From Typhlomys cinereus (taxonomy: Eukaryota; Chordata; Mammalia; Rodentia; Platacanthomyidae): a stretch of 64,000 bases of DNA. Under the pieces are notes generated by a model. That model was not told the DNA's origin, ran no database searches, and was given only the letters and a program-made list of their open reading frames with translations. The stretch spans positions 761,001 to 825,000 of the forward strand of contig JALPQD010000388.1 of the NCBI GenBank assembly GCA_023101885.1, read 5' to 3'. Positions within the stretch are counted from its first letter, which is position 1, and the number at the start of each line of letters is the position of its first letter. This document shows positions 1 through 13,039 of this stretch, in pieces. A program made the translations under genes and the position numbers.

Positions 1-28
1 AAGTCTTTTTTTGTAAAAACTTCTTTAA

Positions 29-251
29 GGGCTGGAGAGGGGAAGATTTTTGCCTTCCAAGCAGAAGGACCTGAGTTTGGATCCTGGATTCAACATATAA
101 ATTCCAGATGGAAATGGTGGTAGTCTCCACTTCCTGCTTGGAAGGCAGAACACAGAAAATTCCAGAGCAAAGCAAAAAGGAAGTAGAAGCAATTTGGGAT
201 GATTTCCGAGCCTCCAGTGCCCTATGATACACACATAGGCACATGAGCCTG

Positions 252-299
<48 letters not shown>
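29..299 (+). mobile_element. B4-like composite SINE with CA tail
   Basis: The element starts with the tRNA-like head GGGCTGGAGAGGGG and has a box-B-like GAGTTTGGATCC at about 91-102. A degraded B1-like middle follows, and it ends in a CA microsatellite at 254-299. The middle (CCAGATGG...AATTCCAGAGCAAAG) resembles the copy at 16.3 kb, so both belong to one family. The assignment rests on layout and remembered B4 consensus, not on an alignment. Confidence 0.55.
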
Positions 300-300
<1 letters not shown>

Positions 301-3300
301 GAAAAAAAAACTGGTTTAGGACCAGTACCAGTTTAAAAATTAAGGATTAAAAAATGTGTAATTAGTAAATCAAGACTTAAATAGCCCATGACTTGACCTT
401 GAATCTAATCTGGCAAGGTCATCCTAAGATATGCATAGATCCATAACTTGGTTTGAATATATCATTCCTGGGAGGACTCGGTTTGAAGATTTCATTCCTG
501 AGAAACATGAAGAATAATCCCCACTAGAGTGAGTTATGGATGGCAAGAAGTAAGGCAAAGTTGGAAAGATTTGAAAAATTTCTCCAATTCGTGTTCATAG
601 TGAACTCACAGTTGGGTATTTGGGAACAAGATTCAAATGCCTGGAAAGAAAGACTAGCAAAAGGGAGATACTTTCCTGGGAATCCACATCAAGGCTGGAA
701 TGAGTCACCTAGGCAACTTGGACAAGCATGAGTTTAGATGAACAACGCAGCATAAGGAAAGGGGCAGCTGCAGGAAACACTTGGCTAATCTGGGGAGAAA
801 AAAACCCTTGTCTTCCAACCATTGTGGCTATTTAGATTTAATTCCTACTACATTTCATAGTGAGCCAAATTCCAAATTTCATCAGCTGGAATTATTGAAC
901 ATTCTGTCATGGTTGCCTGAGCAACAGTCTTTATGTAGATGTACACGGGGATTACCACCCCCACTCTAAAGTTTTTGGCCGAATAGCTCAGTAAATGTTG
1001 CTGTGTGGAGTTTATCCATTCTCGGGTGCAGTCATTTGGGATTGGACTTTCACAACAGAAAAATAAAGTTTTTATCAAGAATGCACTATTCAGTAATTAT
1101 GATGGTAAGCAAAATATGCAAAGCACCATTTTTTTTTAAATTGATCTCAGACTTTGGGTGAAGTCTAGGCAGACTGAGATATAGTAGCATGATTTCTTCT
1201 ATTAGGTTGACACTGACAAATTCACATGTAGGTAAAAAAGACTATGTGATATAAAAGTGTCATGTCCACTCCCTCTCCTGTCTCATCCCATCTCTCTCCA
1301 TACTTGATAGGAAGGAATTTCTTTTGAAAGGACCACTGCAACATTTCATGTCACAGAGGCAGGATTGCCGAAACCTTCCCAGGGACCATTATCACACACG
1401 GCTGCATTCCATTAATTACCCAGCAGATGTTCAGCGTCCTCCTTTCAAAAATGTTCAAGCCAGAGCGTGCTGTTGGAGAGAGGCAATGCATAATTTGCTT
1501 AGTCTCCAAGGGAAAAGAACTGTCTACTTTCAGGAATTTACTAGCCTTATTTTGCTTTTCCAATTCAGTTCCCTGCTTGCTTTTATGGGAACACAAGGTA
1601 AGCATTTGCAGATATCTGAATATCATTATGGACTGGGTTTTACTTCTTCCCTCCCCTCCCCCATATGATCTGTTTGGGAATTTGTTCATTTTGGTAACCA
1701 AGCTGAGTTAAACTTTTGAAAGCAGTCCTTATGTCGTTCTTGTTCATGTACTTACGTTCCTTAGGAATCATGTGATTTCTTTGAGGAACTAGACACCCTG
1801 CAAGACATGTTCCTGAAATTTTACTTGCAGAAAGGACAGATATGAGACAGAGAGAATTTTATACAGAAGGAAGAGACAGAGACATGGCTCAAGTGGCTGC
1901 CTTTGGCTTTTAAGATTCTGTTTGGCAGACAGAAGCTATGGCATTGTGAAACAACCCAGAGAGTTAGTAAAGGGAGTAAAACCTGCCAGCTTGGGAAGTA
2001 CTGGTGTTTGGTATGAAGTGAAATTTTACTCATGCTCCTTCTCATTGGGACATTCCCCCCATTCTTCAGATCATTGTTTATTTGTATTTTAGGACTCAGC
2101 TTGACATCCACATTCATGTGGCATCTCTTCAGAGATTCTGACCTATGTAAATCTTATCCTGCCTGAACTAACATATATTTTTAAAGATTTTTGGTGAAAA
2201 AAACAATCATTTTCATCACCTTTGTCATTCCCATTGATTTCATGTGGGTAGGATTCATCATATGATTACATTTCCATTGTTGTTACATGTCACCAAGAGC
2301 TTACACATATCAACTCCTCAACTAATGTTGATTTCATTTAATGAATAATTAATGTATACTTAATGTATCACCTGTAGAGATATGTTCAAAATTTCATGCT
2401 TCCAATAAAATTTCAGATAAATTTAGCTTTTGCAACTATGAACCAATCTCCATGATTCCTCCATTTAACCAAACACCCATGAGTGGAGTCTTGTATTTTT
2501 TTTATCCACTTGGGATCAAGGGAAAACTGAACTCTGTTTTTTTTTTTTTCATTCCTCATGATGTGTATTGTGATATATGCTTATTTATGCATTGAGAAGG
2601 TCAAGGTTGAAAGAAAATCAGACTTATGCTGCTGGAGTTCTGTGTCTTAGAACAAGAACATGGAAAAGGGGCTGGCAAGAGATTATTCCTGAAAAGCCCG
2701 AGTTGAGTAAGTTCATTAACACTTCTGCTGCATTAGTTGTAGAAAGGAGCAATGTCAGAGGACTGTTGCAGGTCTTGATGGATCTCAGATTGCACACTTT
2801 ATCTTGCATCATACACATCTTACCTGAGCAATCAGACCTTTTTCTTATCCCTTGTATCATTTCTCTTGCCTTCCCCTCTTTCACTTTTGCCCTTCCCTTC
2901 TGTATTATATACATAGTTATGATTTTATTTTAAGGAGTTTTCCAGCCATTAGGAAGGCTCCATTCTGATGCAGACAACCCAATCTGTGTATGTTATCTGT
3001 GAAAGAACAAATCAGTCGTTAAGTAAATATGTCCATAGATTTTTTCAGTGCCCCTGCTAACTTGGAATACTCCCAAAGACAGAATCAGCATCTGTTGAAG
3101 ATTTATCACTTTATTTCTCAAGTGACTCAATTTTTTGCTTTGCAATATTCTTTCAAATTAGTGGCTCTGAAGGGTGATATAAGACACACAGGAATTCTTG
3201 CTCCCTCTATACTGGACAGACATACCTGAACCACAAGAACTATAAGTGACCATTTGCTAATTCAAAATCAGAAGAATGAAATTTTTACATTAAGAAGACT

Positions 3301-4590
3301 CACTAAGCATGAGTTTGGAGTTTGTCAAAACAAGGAAAAACAAGGATGTCAAATGGTGAGGCTGCTTGAAGCTGATTTGCAGCCAATTGGCACTGTGTTG
3401 TGACTACACGAAGTACTGGCTTGTTATGCATAGTTATGAGCGTATAGGTACGTACTCTCAACTCCTCACAATCGATGTATCTATTAAGGGTGAAGTTATG
3501 AGTGAGAAAAGAAGGAAATAATTAAGGGAAATAGCAATGTCTGTCTTTCGGAAATTTTATTTCTGTCATCAACGTATTATAGAGAATCTTAAGGAAGGGT
3601 TGAGATAGTAAAGTAAGATAAACATTAAAAAAGGAAAAAGAGTTTGATGAAAGGAAGTTTGGCTTGTTTGTTTGTTTTTGAAAGCAAGTTTATTACCAGG
3701 CTTCAAGAATACAATGGATAGGCCAAGAATAGAGGAAGCATCTGCTGAAAGGATTTTTTTTAAATCTTGGATTTTTATTTTCATGATTCATAAAGTTATG
3801 TATTTGGTTTAAATTTCTGTTATCACAGGAAACTTTTTTCATTTTTTGATCCTTTATGCATAAATACAATTAATTTCTGTGTTTTCACCCCTTATTACAC
3901 AATCCTGTCACCTCTCCTGTCCCACTTCATACTGAAAGGATTTTTAAAGCCATAATTTTGGGAAATAGTCTACAATTTTGTCTTATGGAGTGTTTTGTTT
4001 TTTTTTTTACTTATGGGACAGAGGATCATGATTTCTTTAATGGAGATATCAAGGTGCCTCTTTCTTGCTTGTGAAAAAAAAGTTTGGTGGTTCATGATGG
4101 GTTTGGTTTTCCCCTATCAGGAAACAGCTTGTTTATTATTCTATGGTAAGGGCCTCAGTGAGAATAGCAAGTAAGAGAAAGCAAGCAGAGGGCCAGACTG
4201 ACATCAAACACATATTTTCAAACCTGACCATTTATCAGTTACCCTAAGAAGTCATCATGAAAATGAAAATTTGGGAAATCTCACTGCACATCGTGAAGAA
4301 TCCTTAGGATGACCCTAGGAGATGTCATTCAGAAATCTGAGTTTTGAGCAAATTCCCTATGTGTTGGTTACACTGCTTGCCCTTTCCCCAATCTTGACAA
4401 CATTGCTAGTGAGTCTTCTATAGTCCTCAATCCATCGGTTTAGCAGAAAGAGTTGTGGGACTACCTTCAGCAGCAAATCTGACTTACCAGTCAGATCATA
4501 CAAGGGTTGGGCACCTGCCCCTTACAGTAGTCCATGAGTTCCATTCTTTCTCTCCTCTGATAAACTGTATCTTAATTCTCTACGAAATAA

Positions 4591-4655
<65 letters not shown>

Positions 4656-6040
4656 AAAAAGAAAGAAAGAAAGAAAGAAAGAAGGAAAGACACAAGGGCT
4701 GCAATACCAAGTATTGTAATAAGCATGACCAACTAATTTCTTAGCAGAGTTAGTTAGAAGCAACCCATTTGGGAGAAAGGCCAGATGTTAGTGAGGAGCT
4801 GGTAAAAAAAATAAAACATGCCTCAAAATCTGAAACATACTAGAAGCATAATCAAGATGGGTGGCAAAGGCTAGCTAAGAACTGAGACCATGAAGCAGCT
4901 GAGAAAATGATTAAGGTATGAACTGCAATCTTTGTGGCAGAGATAATTAAATGGGTATGAGTCTTATGGAATTTAAACACATATTTTCTAGATGTGATTC
5001 ATTGCTAACAGAAACAGAAATGGATACATTGCCTTCTCATTATTTCTGCCCATATTTCAGAACTAGGAAGCATTGCAGTAGTTTTCAGTTCTCCTGCAAT
5101 TTGTAACACACATGATAAAAATACAAAGTGAAAAGTTAATATTTCCCAATGAAGCATCTAAGATCTCAGATTTAATAAAAAAAAATGCAATAATTATATT
5201 GTTCTCCCCTTTCTGTCTGTCAGTGGCCTTGCTCAAGCAGTTACATTTAAGAAAATCATACTTTGTCAAGGTTACTGTGTGGGGCTTTTAATAAAGCTGC
5301 TATCTTGTGTTATCTTTGACTCTGTGTTGTGCTAACTGATTTAATTTCTTTCCCAGGTGTAATAAAAAGATATACAGAGATAACGTAGGTCTAATCTTTC
5401 CAGGTTTCAGCTGCTACTACTGGTTGTGTTATAAGTAAGGGGGGGATAGATAGTGCAGCCTTCAGTGTCGATCATGACTCAGTATGAATTCTCTTTCCAG
5501 CTCCATATTTAGAAGGGCACTTTTTATTTGAAAGTGTCTACAGCATTAGGCAATAAGCTTTAGAAGCTACGATGGAATCTAAGCCACATTATTATCGATA
5601 CAGATGCCAAATAGCTGTTATGGAGCTCTGAACTGTAGAGCAAAATAAATATTTTCCACATAGAGATGAAATTAGCACTAGTGAAATTCTTCCACGGTCA
5701 ATAAACTTATCTACTTCTTTAGTCTCTGATTGCCCAGTTATTATTTGCAAATCATTTATCAGTAAAGCCATGGTGATTGTATTTTTTCTTTCCTTGTAAT
5801 TTTCCTAACATAAAATGTCTTTTTCTTTACAAGCAGTCAGGTTATTTCAGAATAGCTTCTGACAGTCATTAGTGCCTCATGATGCTCTAAGTTGTAACAG
5901 GTGCCAAGAGATTTCAATATTTCCTTCCTCCATTGATTAAATGACTGTGATACTTGTCATCAACCAAAATTCAGCCATGAAATTACTTTTTAGTCTCTAA
6001 TAGATTACTTCTTCATTGGTTTCGGTTTTTAAAAGATTAT
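300..6040. other. SORCS1: Intronic sequence, largely unassigned
   Basis: This is AT-rich intronic DNA without a supported gene. An imperfect 30-bp-spaced duplication of GGTTTGAA..ATTCATTCCTG-type sequence occurs at about 450-503. A T-rich segment with L1-3'-end character lies near 3835-3950. The only strong repeat is the AAAG tract at 4591-4690. Open frames at 1324-1668, 1351-1701 and 2577-2933 have no recognisable protein similarity. Confidence 0.5.
4591..4690. repeat. (GAAA)n microsatellite
   Basis: About 100 bp of GAAA units, nearly pure, with one AAAAAAG interruption near 4655 and GAAGG at the end. The strand is all purine and so could adopt triplex structures. The apparent lysine/glutamate-rich and phenylalanine/serine-rich ORFs across it are artefacts. 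Confidence 0.95.
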
Positions 6041-6044
6041 CTGA

Positions 6045-6235
6045 CGGGATAGGGAGGTTGCTCAGTTGATAAGATGCTTGCCTAACATGTATCAGATTTA
6101 GTACCATAAACCAAAGATGGAGCACCTACCTGTAATTCGAGCACTCAGGAGGAGGGTAAGTTCAATATGTTAAGGGTATAGCAATTTCAAGGTCCTAAGC
6201 CCTTGATGCTTGAGCTCCTGCCTCAAAAAAAAAGA
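6045..6235 (+). mobile_element. ID-B1 type composite SINE
   Basis: A tRNA-like head (GGAGGTTGCTCAGTTGATAAGATGCTTGCC) is followed by a B1-like body (CCTGTAATTCGAGCACTCAGGAGG) and a terminal A9 tract at about 6224-6233. The order head, B1 part, poly(A) fits rodent ID-B1 composites such as B4. Confidence 0.6.
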
Positions 6236-7439
6236 TTATCTGAGTTGATAAAAAAGAGTGATTAACTTAGGATTTACTTCATCATAGCTGGGGGCAGCAA
6301 TTAGAAATGGGATAGAGCAGGTTCAGACAAAAGAGAAAAGTCATAATTAGGAAAGACAGTGAGGAACCTGACTTCACACTCATTGAAGAAGGATTAGACA
6401 CATAAAAGGTGAGAACATGTGGGAAAGCCATGGGCAGAGCAGCAAAAAAAATAAGATGGGAAAATACTAATAAGTATACAGAAGATTCCCGAATCCAGGT
6501 CAGTACCCTTCAGATAGAAGTTTCTTAATCCCCAAGCAATCAGGAGTTTTGCCTGTGAATAGATGTGTCGTCTAAGTATGTGAATTTTCCCAACACATTC
6601 TTTCATTTCTTAGTTTTTCAGTTTCAGAAGAGAAACTCTGTGATCCCATGACTCTTACTCTCCCACCCTGACAGTGAACACAGCAGTTCACACTTGGAAT
6701 TAGAAAATGTAGGACTCGAGGTGATACATTTTAACTGGATATTTACGGAGTAGCAGGACAAGAGTTTTAAGGAGATGATGTAGGCAGCCACTTTGTAATA
6801 GATGATAGGGTGTTCTGTATCTTGACAGGAACATCCACTTGATGTTGCTTATGGGTCTGTGGACGAGTGCGTGCTCCTTTCCATTGTCTGTTTTTACCTT
6901 GTCTTTCTGCTACTCTTTAGGGTACTCTGCTGATCATGGCCAGACTGTCTCACATGTGGAGGCTGGATAGATGTAGCTGCTCTAGAATGGTCTTTATTGA
7001 AGTGAATAAGTCTTTTCCATGTGGCAAACAACAGTAGAAGAATACAGAGGGTGCAGCAGAAGTATACCAGCCTTGGAAACTTAGAAGTAGCATTGGTCCT
7101 GATACATTCTCTTGCCAAATGCAGGTTATAATGGTAGCCTCGTCCTAACAGGTGAGGAAACAGATTCACCTCTCAGTAGGGAAAGCCTTGAACTCCAGAC
7201 TTGGATGCAGCGAAAGGTAGAGTAGCTCATTCAGTCTGTGTGACTACCTGCTTAGGGGAGGCTTGAAATATGTGTATGTAATTTAGAAATATTTGCAAGT
7301 AGATCTCCTGGAGCTAAAGCTAGAATGAGCTAATAATAATGGGAAAAGGGGGTCGCCTTTTATACTTTCTTTTGCTTTAGTGAACAAGAGATAATGCAAA
7401 GATAAAGCATGCCTTAAAGACATTGACTGAATTTTTTAA

Positions 7440-7985
7440 AATTATATATACATATATAATTCTTTTTACATATCGTACGAGGATATAGTGAATTTGTAAT
7501 ATTTTACACCTTAATTCTAATCCCATGCCCCCTCTTCTTTTCATAACTGTTCTTCTCCCCTGCCAGATGCCCTGCTATTTTTAAGTCTTTTCACATATGT
7601 ATTCCACTAAGTTTCATCTGCTTTGCCTTTGATGTCACATGCATCATGAGTACTTGGCGCATGAGTACTTGAGCATCTCACCTTTCTTCTCATTACCATT
7701 GGCTAGTCTCCCAGGGTAGGGTGGGGCCTCTTGAGATCATTCCACTTCCATGATGAAATGTTGCAAGGACAATTCCTGTGCAGGTCTTGTGAGAATATAC
7801 ACGGCTGCAATGAATTCACAAATACAGCAGCCCTGTCATGTTCTGAATATTGTGTTTGGCTACACCACTGCCTCACCTCAAGCTCTTACCATTATACCTT
7901 TTTCTCTTTTGCTTTATTCCTTGAACCTTGGACTAGGAGTGAAAGTGACTTAGATTTTCTATTCAGGATTGAGAACAGTCCATAG
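7440..7985 (-). mobile_element. L1 (Lx-like) 3' UTR fragment
   Basis: Reads as the reverse complement of a rodent Lx-type L1 3' end: a T-rich start, then sequence containing GATGAAATGTTGC, CCTGTGCAGGTCTTGTGAG and CAGCCCTGTCATGTTCTG. The same blocks recur in the same order at 61.43-61.90 kb (for example CCTGTGCAGG...GAGTTCATGG...CAGTCTTGTTATGTCC). The remembered mouse Lx 3' UTR has these blocks in this order on the opposite strand. Confidence 0.6.
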
Positions 7986-8284
7986 TCACTTATTTTTTGC
8001 ATTTTATAAAGCTGTTATTTTCTGTGATAAACACCTTCCATCGTTGAGTACTTCTCTAATCTGTGGGTATAATAACAATTGTTTAAAAGGCATTTTGATG
8101 TAGCAACTAGATGTTTATAAGAATCTGTTGTTCCACAATGTGGTATACAATAATCCTTCATGAATGTATGCAGGTGATGGCTGAAATCCATTCTCAGGGG
8201 CTTGTTAGTCATTGTAAGAAAAAATTGATAACAACAACTAACAACTTTTTCTCCTCATGTGCATGTACGAATATGTTGCAGTTC

Positions 8285-8640
8285 CCTTTCTTTTATTCCT
8301 ATGAGAAAGTACTCAGACTTAAGCAGCTAGGGGAGAAAGAGGGTATTTATTTCATTTACAGTTCTAGAGAGGTAGAGTTATGGTGGTCAACGCATAGCAG
8401 TAGGTATGGCTGGAGACAGAAATAGGAGTCCTATTTGCACCACCTCAGCCATTGGAGTCAGAAAGAACAAGAGCAAACTGAGAAGAAGTAAGGCTGGGCT
8501 ACCAAATCTTAAGGCTCTTTTACTGTGCCATGCCTTCTTCCAACAAGGCTTTACCTCTTACATGATCCATCACCTTCCCAAACTTTTAATACCACCTAGA
8601 GATTCACACACATGAGCTTGTGGAGAGTAACTCACAATTT
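8285..8640 (-). mobile_element. MaLR-like LTR fragment
   Basis: The pattern (GAGAAAGTACTCAGACTTAAGCAG, then GGAGAAAGAGGGTATTTATTTC, a cytosine-poor body and GAGAGTAACTCACA) matches the reverse strand of rodent MaLR-type LTRs, which begin near a (GTGATAAAACAC)-like end. Several copies with this layout occur in the window. The exact subfamily (MTD, MTE or ORR1) cannot be fixed without a library search. Confidence 0.5.
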
Positions 8641-8703
8641 AAACATTGACAATATGCTTTCCATGGATGTGTAGATGTGTATTCTCCTGTGCATGCACAC
8701 ACA

Positions 8704-8704
<1 letters not shown>

Positions 8705-8771
<67 letters not shown>
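8705..8771. repeat. (GT)n microsatellite
   Basis: A GT dinucleotide tract with one TTGT interruption. It abuts the 5' end of the SINE that starts at 8773, so this copy carries dinucleotide repeats at both ends. Confidence 0.95.
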
Positions 8772-8772
8772 A

Positions 8773-8961
8773 GGGGTTAAATCTCTGCCTTGCAGGTGGA
8801 AGGTCCTGAGTTCGGATCCTAGACCCCACTATAGATGCCAGGCTGAAGTGGGGGCAGCCTGCGTTTTTGGTCCTGGTAGGGCAGAGCCTGTGAATCCACG
8901 GTCAGAGTAAACAAGGAGGAGGTGGAGGCAGTCCATGGTGGTTCCCAAGTTTGCCCTTGGT

Positions 8962-9003
<42 letters not shown>

Positions 9004-9033
9004 TACACACACACGCACACATGCACGATTGAA
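8773..9033 (+). mobile_element. Recent tRNA-derived SINE, copy 1 (unnamed family)
   Basis: The body starts GGGGTTAAATCTCTGCC, has box-B-like GAGTTCGGATCC at about 8811-8822, and a unique right part containing GGTCCTGGTAGGGCAGAGCC and CAGTCCATGGTGGTTCCC. A CA tract (8966-9015) and ATTGAATAAAAAATAA follow. It is clearly homologous to copies at 38.1 kb (+) and 56.6 kb (-). The 5' head GGCTGGAGAGGTGGCTCA seen in copy 3 is missing. I found no clear target-site duplication because of the flanking GT tract. Confidence 0.85.
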
Positions 9034-9284
9034 TAAAAAATAAGATGGAACATATTAGAAGCATATTTAAATATCCAAGCCATAGTACTCAAGGTTAATT
9101 TATTTTCCCCAAGTGCTACATAAGAAACCATAGGCAATCCTGATTCAGGGTAACTCATAAACTACATTTTCAGAAATAATATAGTAGCCAGGGGCCCTCT
9201 TTGGATTTTAACCTATAAGAGAAAAAAATCATCATCATTTCTTGTCTATTAATTATAGTGCACTTTGTCCTTGGAAATTGTAAT

Positions 9285-9600
9285 AGTTACTCTTAACTAT
9301 TGCTGTGAGAGAGCACTCAAAGTTAAACAACTTATGCGAGAAAGGAGATTTATTCAACCTACAATTCCGGAGGGGAAATGGATCCTTCACAGCAGAGATG
9401 GCATGGCTGGCTGGCAGACTAAGTCGCAGCAGACCTCCACATAGCTCCAGCATTCCTGGAATGTCTCTCTCTATATTCTGTGGCTCCTTTTGTATGGTCC
9501 GTTACTGGAAATTTCCTATGGGATATATGGAAGTTCCCATGGAATTTAGGGCAGGTATAATCCTTTCAGGTGGTCTCAGTTGATCCTTCCAGGTGTGGTC
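9285..9600 (-). mobile_element. MaLR-like LTR fragment
   Basis: Begins GTTACTCTTAACTATTGCTGTGAGAGAGCACTC, continues with GCGAGAAAGGAGATTTATTC and a body similar in layout to the element at 8285. This is the antisense form of rodent MaLR LTRs. Its 3' limit is uncertain. Confidence 0.45.
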
Positions 9601-10289
9601 TCAGCCTATCTTAGTTAATACATAGTTGACATCCAGGCTTAACTATCACGGAAATACTCATTGCTATCAAAATGTGGTCAAGTGACTCACTTCTTGTGAC
9701 AGCCTATTCCTGAAGACTCATCCTCAGTTTAGATCAGTTACCATGCTTTGTTAGTCATCACATAGCACTGCTTACAAAGTAACAAAAGCACATTAAAATA
9801 TTAAATAATTTATCTAACAAGCACTATTTCTCCACCCTTTGCTTCAAGACTCTTCAAAGGTTCAAGGGAATGAATATAGAAAAAAAAAGTTGTAGAAAAT
9901 ATATGATTGACTATAAGAGAGTAGCAATTTGAATGGCTCATTCAATCTAGTTAGAGATGACATGGCAGTTTCTGACTGGTTAAGTTTGTCTTGTTTTCCT
10001 TATATATGAGGAATTTGCAATCCACTGAGATTTAGGATCTTGTGTAGGAACTTAGAATATCAGAGGTGCTTCTGTCCAGTGATTCCCAGTTAACCACTTT
10101 CATAGAGGTATACAACAAGTCTTAACATTTTCGTGACAGAGCTTACATGAATAGGAGGCAGAGTCATAGACCAAGTGAGGGTACCTAGAATATAGAAGCT
10201 TTTCTGCTACTCTGAAGCCTAAATTTTTCTCTCTGCTGATTCGCTATTTCTCTAGCTCCTGTGATAGCCCATATTGATTGCCATCTAGA

Positions 10290-10510
10290 CAATATCTAGA
10301 ATTACCAGGAAGACAAGTGTGTGGGCATGTCTAGTAGGGATTGTCTAGATGAAGTTACTTGTGGCCAACCCATAGGGGGTTATCTAAGTGAGGCTAAATA
10401 AGGTAGGAGGGACCCATCTTAGTCGGGAATAGCACTATTCCATAAATTGAAGTCCTGGACTAATATGGAGGAGAAAGGAGCAGAGGACTACACTAGCATT
10501 CATTGTTTTC
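10290..10510 (+). mobile_element. Rodent repeat of URR1/MaLR-like type
   Basis: Contains GGGCATGTCTAGTAGGGATTGTCTAGATGAAG, then CCATAGGGGG, AGCACTATTCCATAAATTGAAGTCCTGGACT and GGAGAAAGGAGCAG. This order (GTCTAGAT, a GGGTGGCACCATTCC-like block, GTCCTAGACT, AATAAAAAGGAGAAAG-like) is one I recall from a rodent interspersed family, probably URR1. Class and boundaries are uncertain. Related copies may lie at 34.03 and 38.79 kb. Confidence 0.4.
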
Positions 10511-11101
10511 TAACACAGTGTAAGTGTCAATCTTATACTGTCACTGTGCCTTCCCAGACATGATGGATGTCTACTCTGAGCCAATGTTATCATTTCAATC
10601 CTTAAGTTGCTTTATTCATATATTTTGTCCCAACAACCTGAATAACTAATACACTCTCTTTCACATATACCATCAAATATTTAGAATCAATAGACTAATT
10701 TTTAAGGTACATGACTGAGAGTCTTGGGTCTCCTTCAGAGGAACGAGAGGAAGAAGAAAATCAGTCAGCTGTGTCTGCTTCTTCAACTTCTGAGCAGCAC
10801 TAAGTTTTAGATAAGAAATGTGACTGAGTCCAGACTTTTAGGGTCATTATGCAGGTTCAGGTTCTCCAAGAGAATCTCTTGCTGTGTGGGGTTTGGATCT
10901 GCAAAGGGTCTGTGATCCAGTGAATTTCTAAAACCTCGTGGTAAAGCTGAGTTTTGTGCAACAGGGCTATGCACATCTAATTCAAGGGTGTGTGACATGA
11001 ATCTCCGGATGGGAAATGCCAAGTGTATTGTTTCCTAAACTATGTCATTATGAAGCTCTCCTCATATATCAGAACGTCTCTACAGAATATACTTCAGAAA
11101 A

Positions 11102-11167
11102 AACAGGGAAAATATGTTGCTGTAAACTTATTAAACTTATTAACAGGGAAAATATGTTGCTGTAAAC
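11102..11167. repeat. Short tandem duplication, 40-bp period
   Basis: AACAGGGAAAATATGTTGCT begins at 11102 and again at 11142. The identity extends over 26 bases and the period is 40 bp. AAACTTATT also repeats within the spacer. Confidence 0.95.
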
Positions 11168-11169
11168 AT

Positions 11170-11330
11170 TAATTCATGTGCTGGGCATTCTGACAATGTT
11201 TTGTAAATTCTGTCTCATCTTACTTTCTAAACTTACTAAAGCAAACACTTTTCAGATGGGGAAACTGAACTCCCGTCAAGTCAGTTAGCTCAAGAAGATA
11301 TGCATTGCAAATGCCAATCTTTAAAACAAA
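11170..11330 (+). mobile_element. MIR remnant
   Basis: The order TGTGCTGGGCATTCTGACAA, then CAGATGGGGAAACTGAACTC and CAAGTCAGTTAGCTCAAG, matches the MIR core (a TGCTAGGCAC-like part, GATGAGGAAACTGAG and AAGTNACTTGCCCAAG-like part) on the + strand, with strong divergence. Confidence 0.55.
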
Positions 11331-13039
11331 CTGCATTTTTCTTAGGGACCCCATAGCCCTTCTCTATATTGGATCCAGGAAGGGTCCGTATCATTTGCCT
11401 GACCCCGAATACAGAGTTCTGATTTTGCTCTCATTTGTACACCTATAGCTGCTTATTTATTTTACATACTAAATACTAATCACTTTTCACAAAATGTGAT
11501 TTTCCTGTGAGCATTTCCATTATAGTCAACCTGGGTCTTCACAAATACATTACAATAACTCAAAGTGTTTTCAAACTCTTGACAGGATTTTAGAAATGGT
11601 GTGAGCTCCAAGGCTTAATATGCTGAATTACTTGGAGTATGAAAAAGTAGCCATGTAAACTAAGCCAGGTAAATTAAGATTTGCAGCTGTTTTTGCATGG
11701 AGTGATAATTGACATATTTATATTCAGAGATCAGCAGGCAGAAGCCACCCACAGAACATGGGGTTCAGGGTCACTCAGTTCCCCTCAGCTGTTTGTTGTG
11801 AGCTGTTTTGCAACATCTCAGGAGGGGCTAGGATGAGAAGTGGAGTCCATAATTTACACTTTATAACTCAAAGTACAGAAGGGTTTTTTCTCCAAAGAAT
11901 ATGATAAGTATCCAATAGTGCTAATGCTACTTCTTAAAGAAGGATGATTTGAGGGGTAACAATTTAGGATTGAAAGAATCAGTTGCATTAGAAAGGAAGA
12001 TGGGGAAGAATTAAAGATGAGAGACAGACAGAGAAAGACAAAGAGAAAGAAAAAGAAAGAGAAAGAGGGAGGGAGAGAATATGTACATATGTTTCCTTTT
12101 CGTTAGTGAGAACCCGGTCTCATTGTCCCTCTCATTATTTTCCATACATTTCAAACATCAGCTTTTCAAGCAAGCTCTGTATATTTCTGGACTGCATTGC
12201 AACACATCTATTCTGGTTGTGCTAAAAGAGCCTTCAGCTAGAGATGAGAAATTTAACTTTATCCCTGCTTCACCATCCTCACCATCTGGGAGCCCTCAGG
12301 CCCTTAGTTTGTTCTCTGACAAATTACAGGTTTGCATGAGATTACCCTTAAATTACTTTCTTATTCCTTTCATGTGCAAATGATATTGTGATAATTGAGA
12401 ATGAGAGACAGAGACAGATACAGAGACACACAGAGAAATTTTATCTTTCCAAGTTGCATATGTAGAATTATGCAACATCTGTGATTTGCTTCAAACTAAT
12501 CCGAATAGTCCAAAATATTCTAGTGGCTGACAATTGATATTACAATAGTAATAGATTCTCCTTTAGAGTCTATGACCAAGCTTACAGTACCAAGCATGAG
12601 TTCTCATCAATGGAACAGGCCTTAAATACATTTGAAAAGCGGTCATTTAACCCTGTAACATATCAGTATTTCACCAATAGGCACATCTTGTCAGACTAGG
12701 TCTTATTGTAGTTCACAGCCTGTATAGTAATTGCTTCTTTTTAAATCATACTATTTTGGTACATGTCGCTTGTAAATTTTCTTCCAGTTTTTCTCTTTTT
12801 CTTATTGCTAATCTCTATCCCGAGAAATGTCTTTTTAAATTTCTCAGAATTTCACACTGGGTTGTGCGTATAGAAACCTATGTATGTGTGCGTCTGTTAC
12901 CATTTGCAACCTGAAAGCTCTCTGCTGCATGAAGTCACGAGAACTTACTGTTCTTATTTATGTAATGGGGTTCATGGTGCTGGTAGGTAGGGTTAGTTCC
13001 ATCTCCCTATTGCTGAATCAATACAAGACTCAGACAACT

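Larger units (their letters stand above)
10520..13035. other. SORCS1: Intronic sequence with MIR remnant and short duplication
   Basis: No gene is supported. A 26-bp sequence is exactly repeated at 11102-11127 and 11142-11167. A MIR-like block lies at 11170-11330. A purine-rich GAGA/GAAA low-complexity stretch occurs at about 12018-12080. The remainder is unassigned. Confidence 0.5.

Noticed and set aside
1324..1701. Overlapping plus and minus frames of about 115 codons
   Set aside because: No similarity to known proteins that I can recognise, no splice-site pair and no SORCS1-like residues (expected VPS10, PKD or leucine-rich signatures are absent).
10807..11022. 71-codon minus-strand frame (MAFPIRRFMSHTLELDV...)
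   Set aside because: It looks protein-like in composition, but I know no matching family and no exon structure supports it; an old repeat or conserved noncoding block is equally likely.
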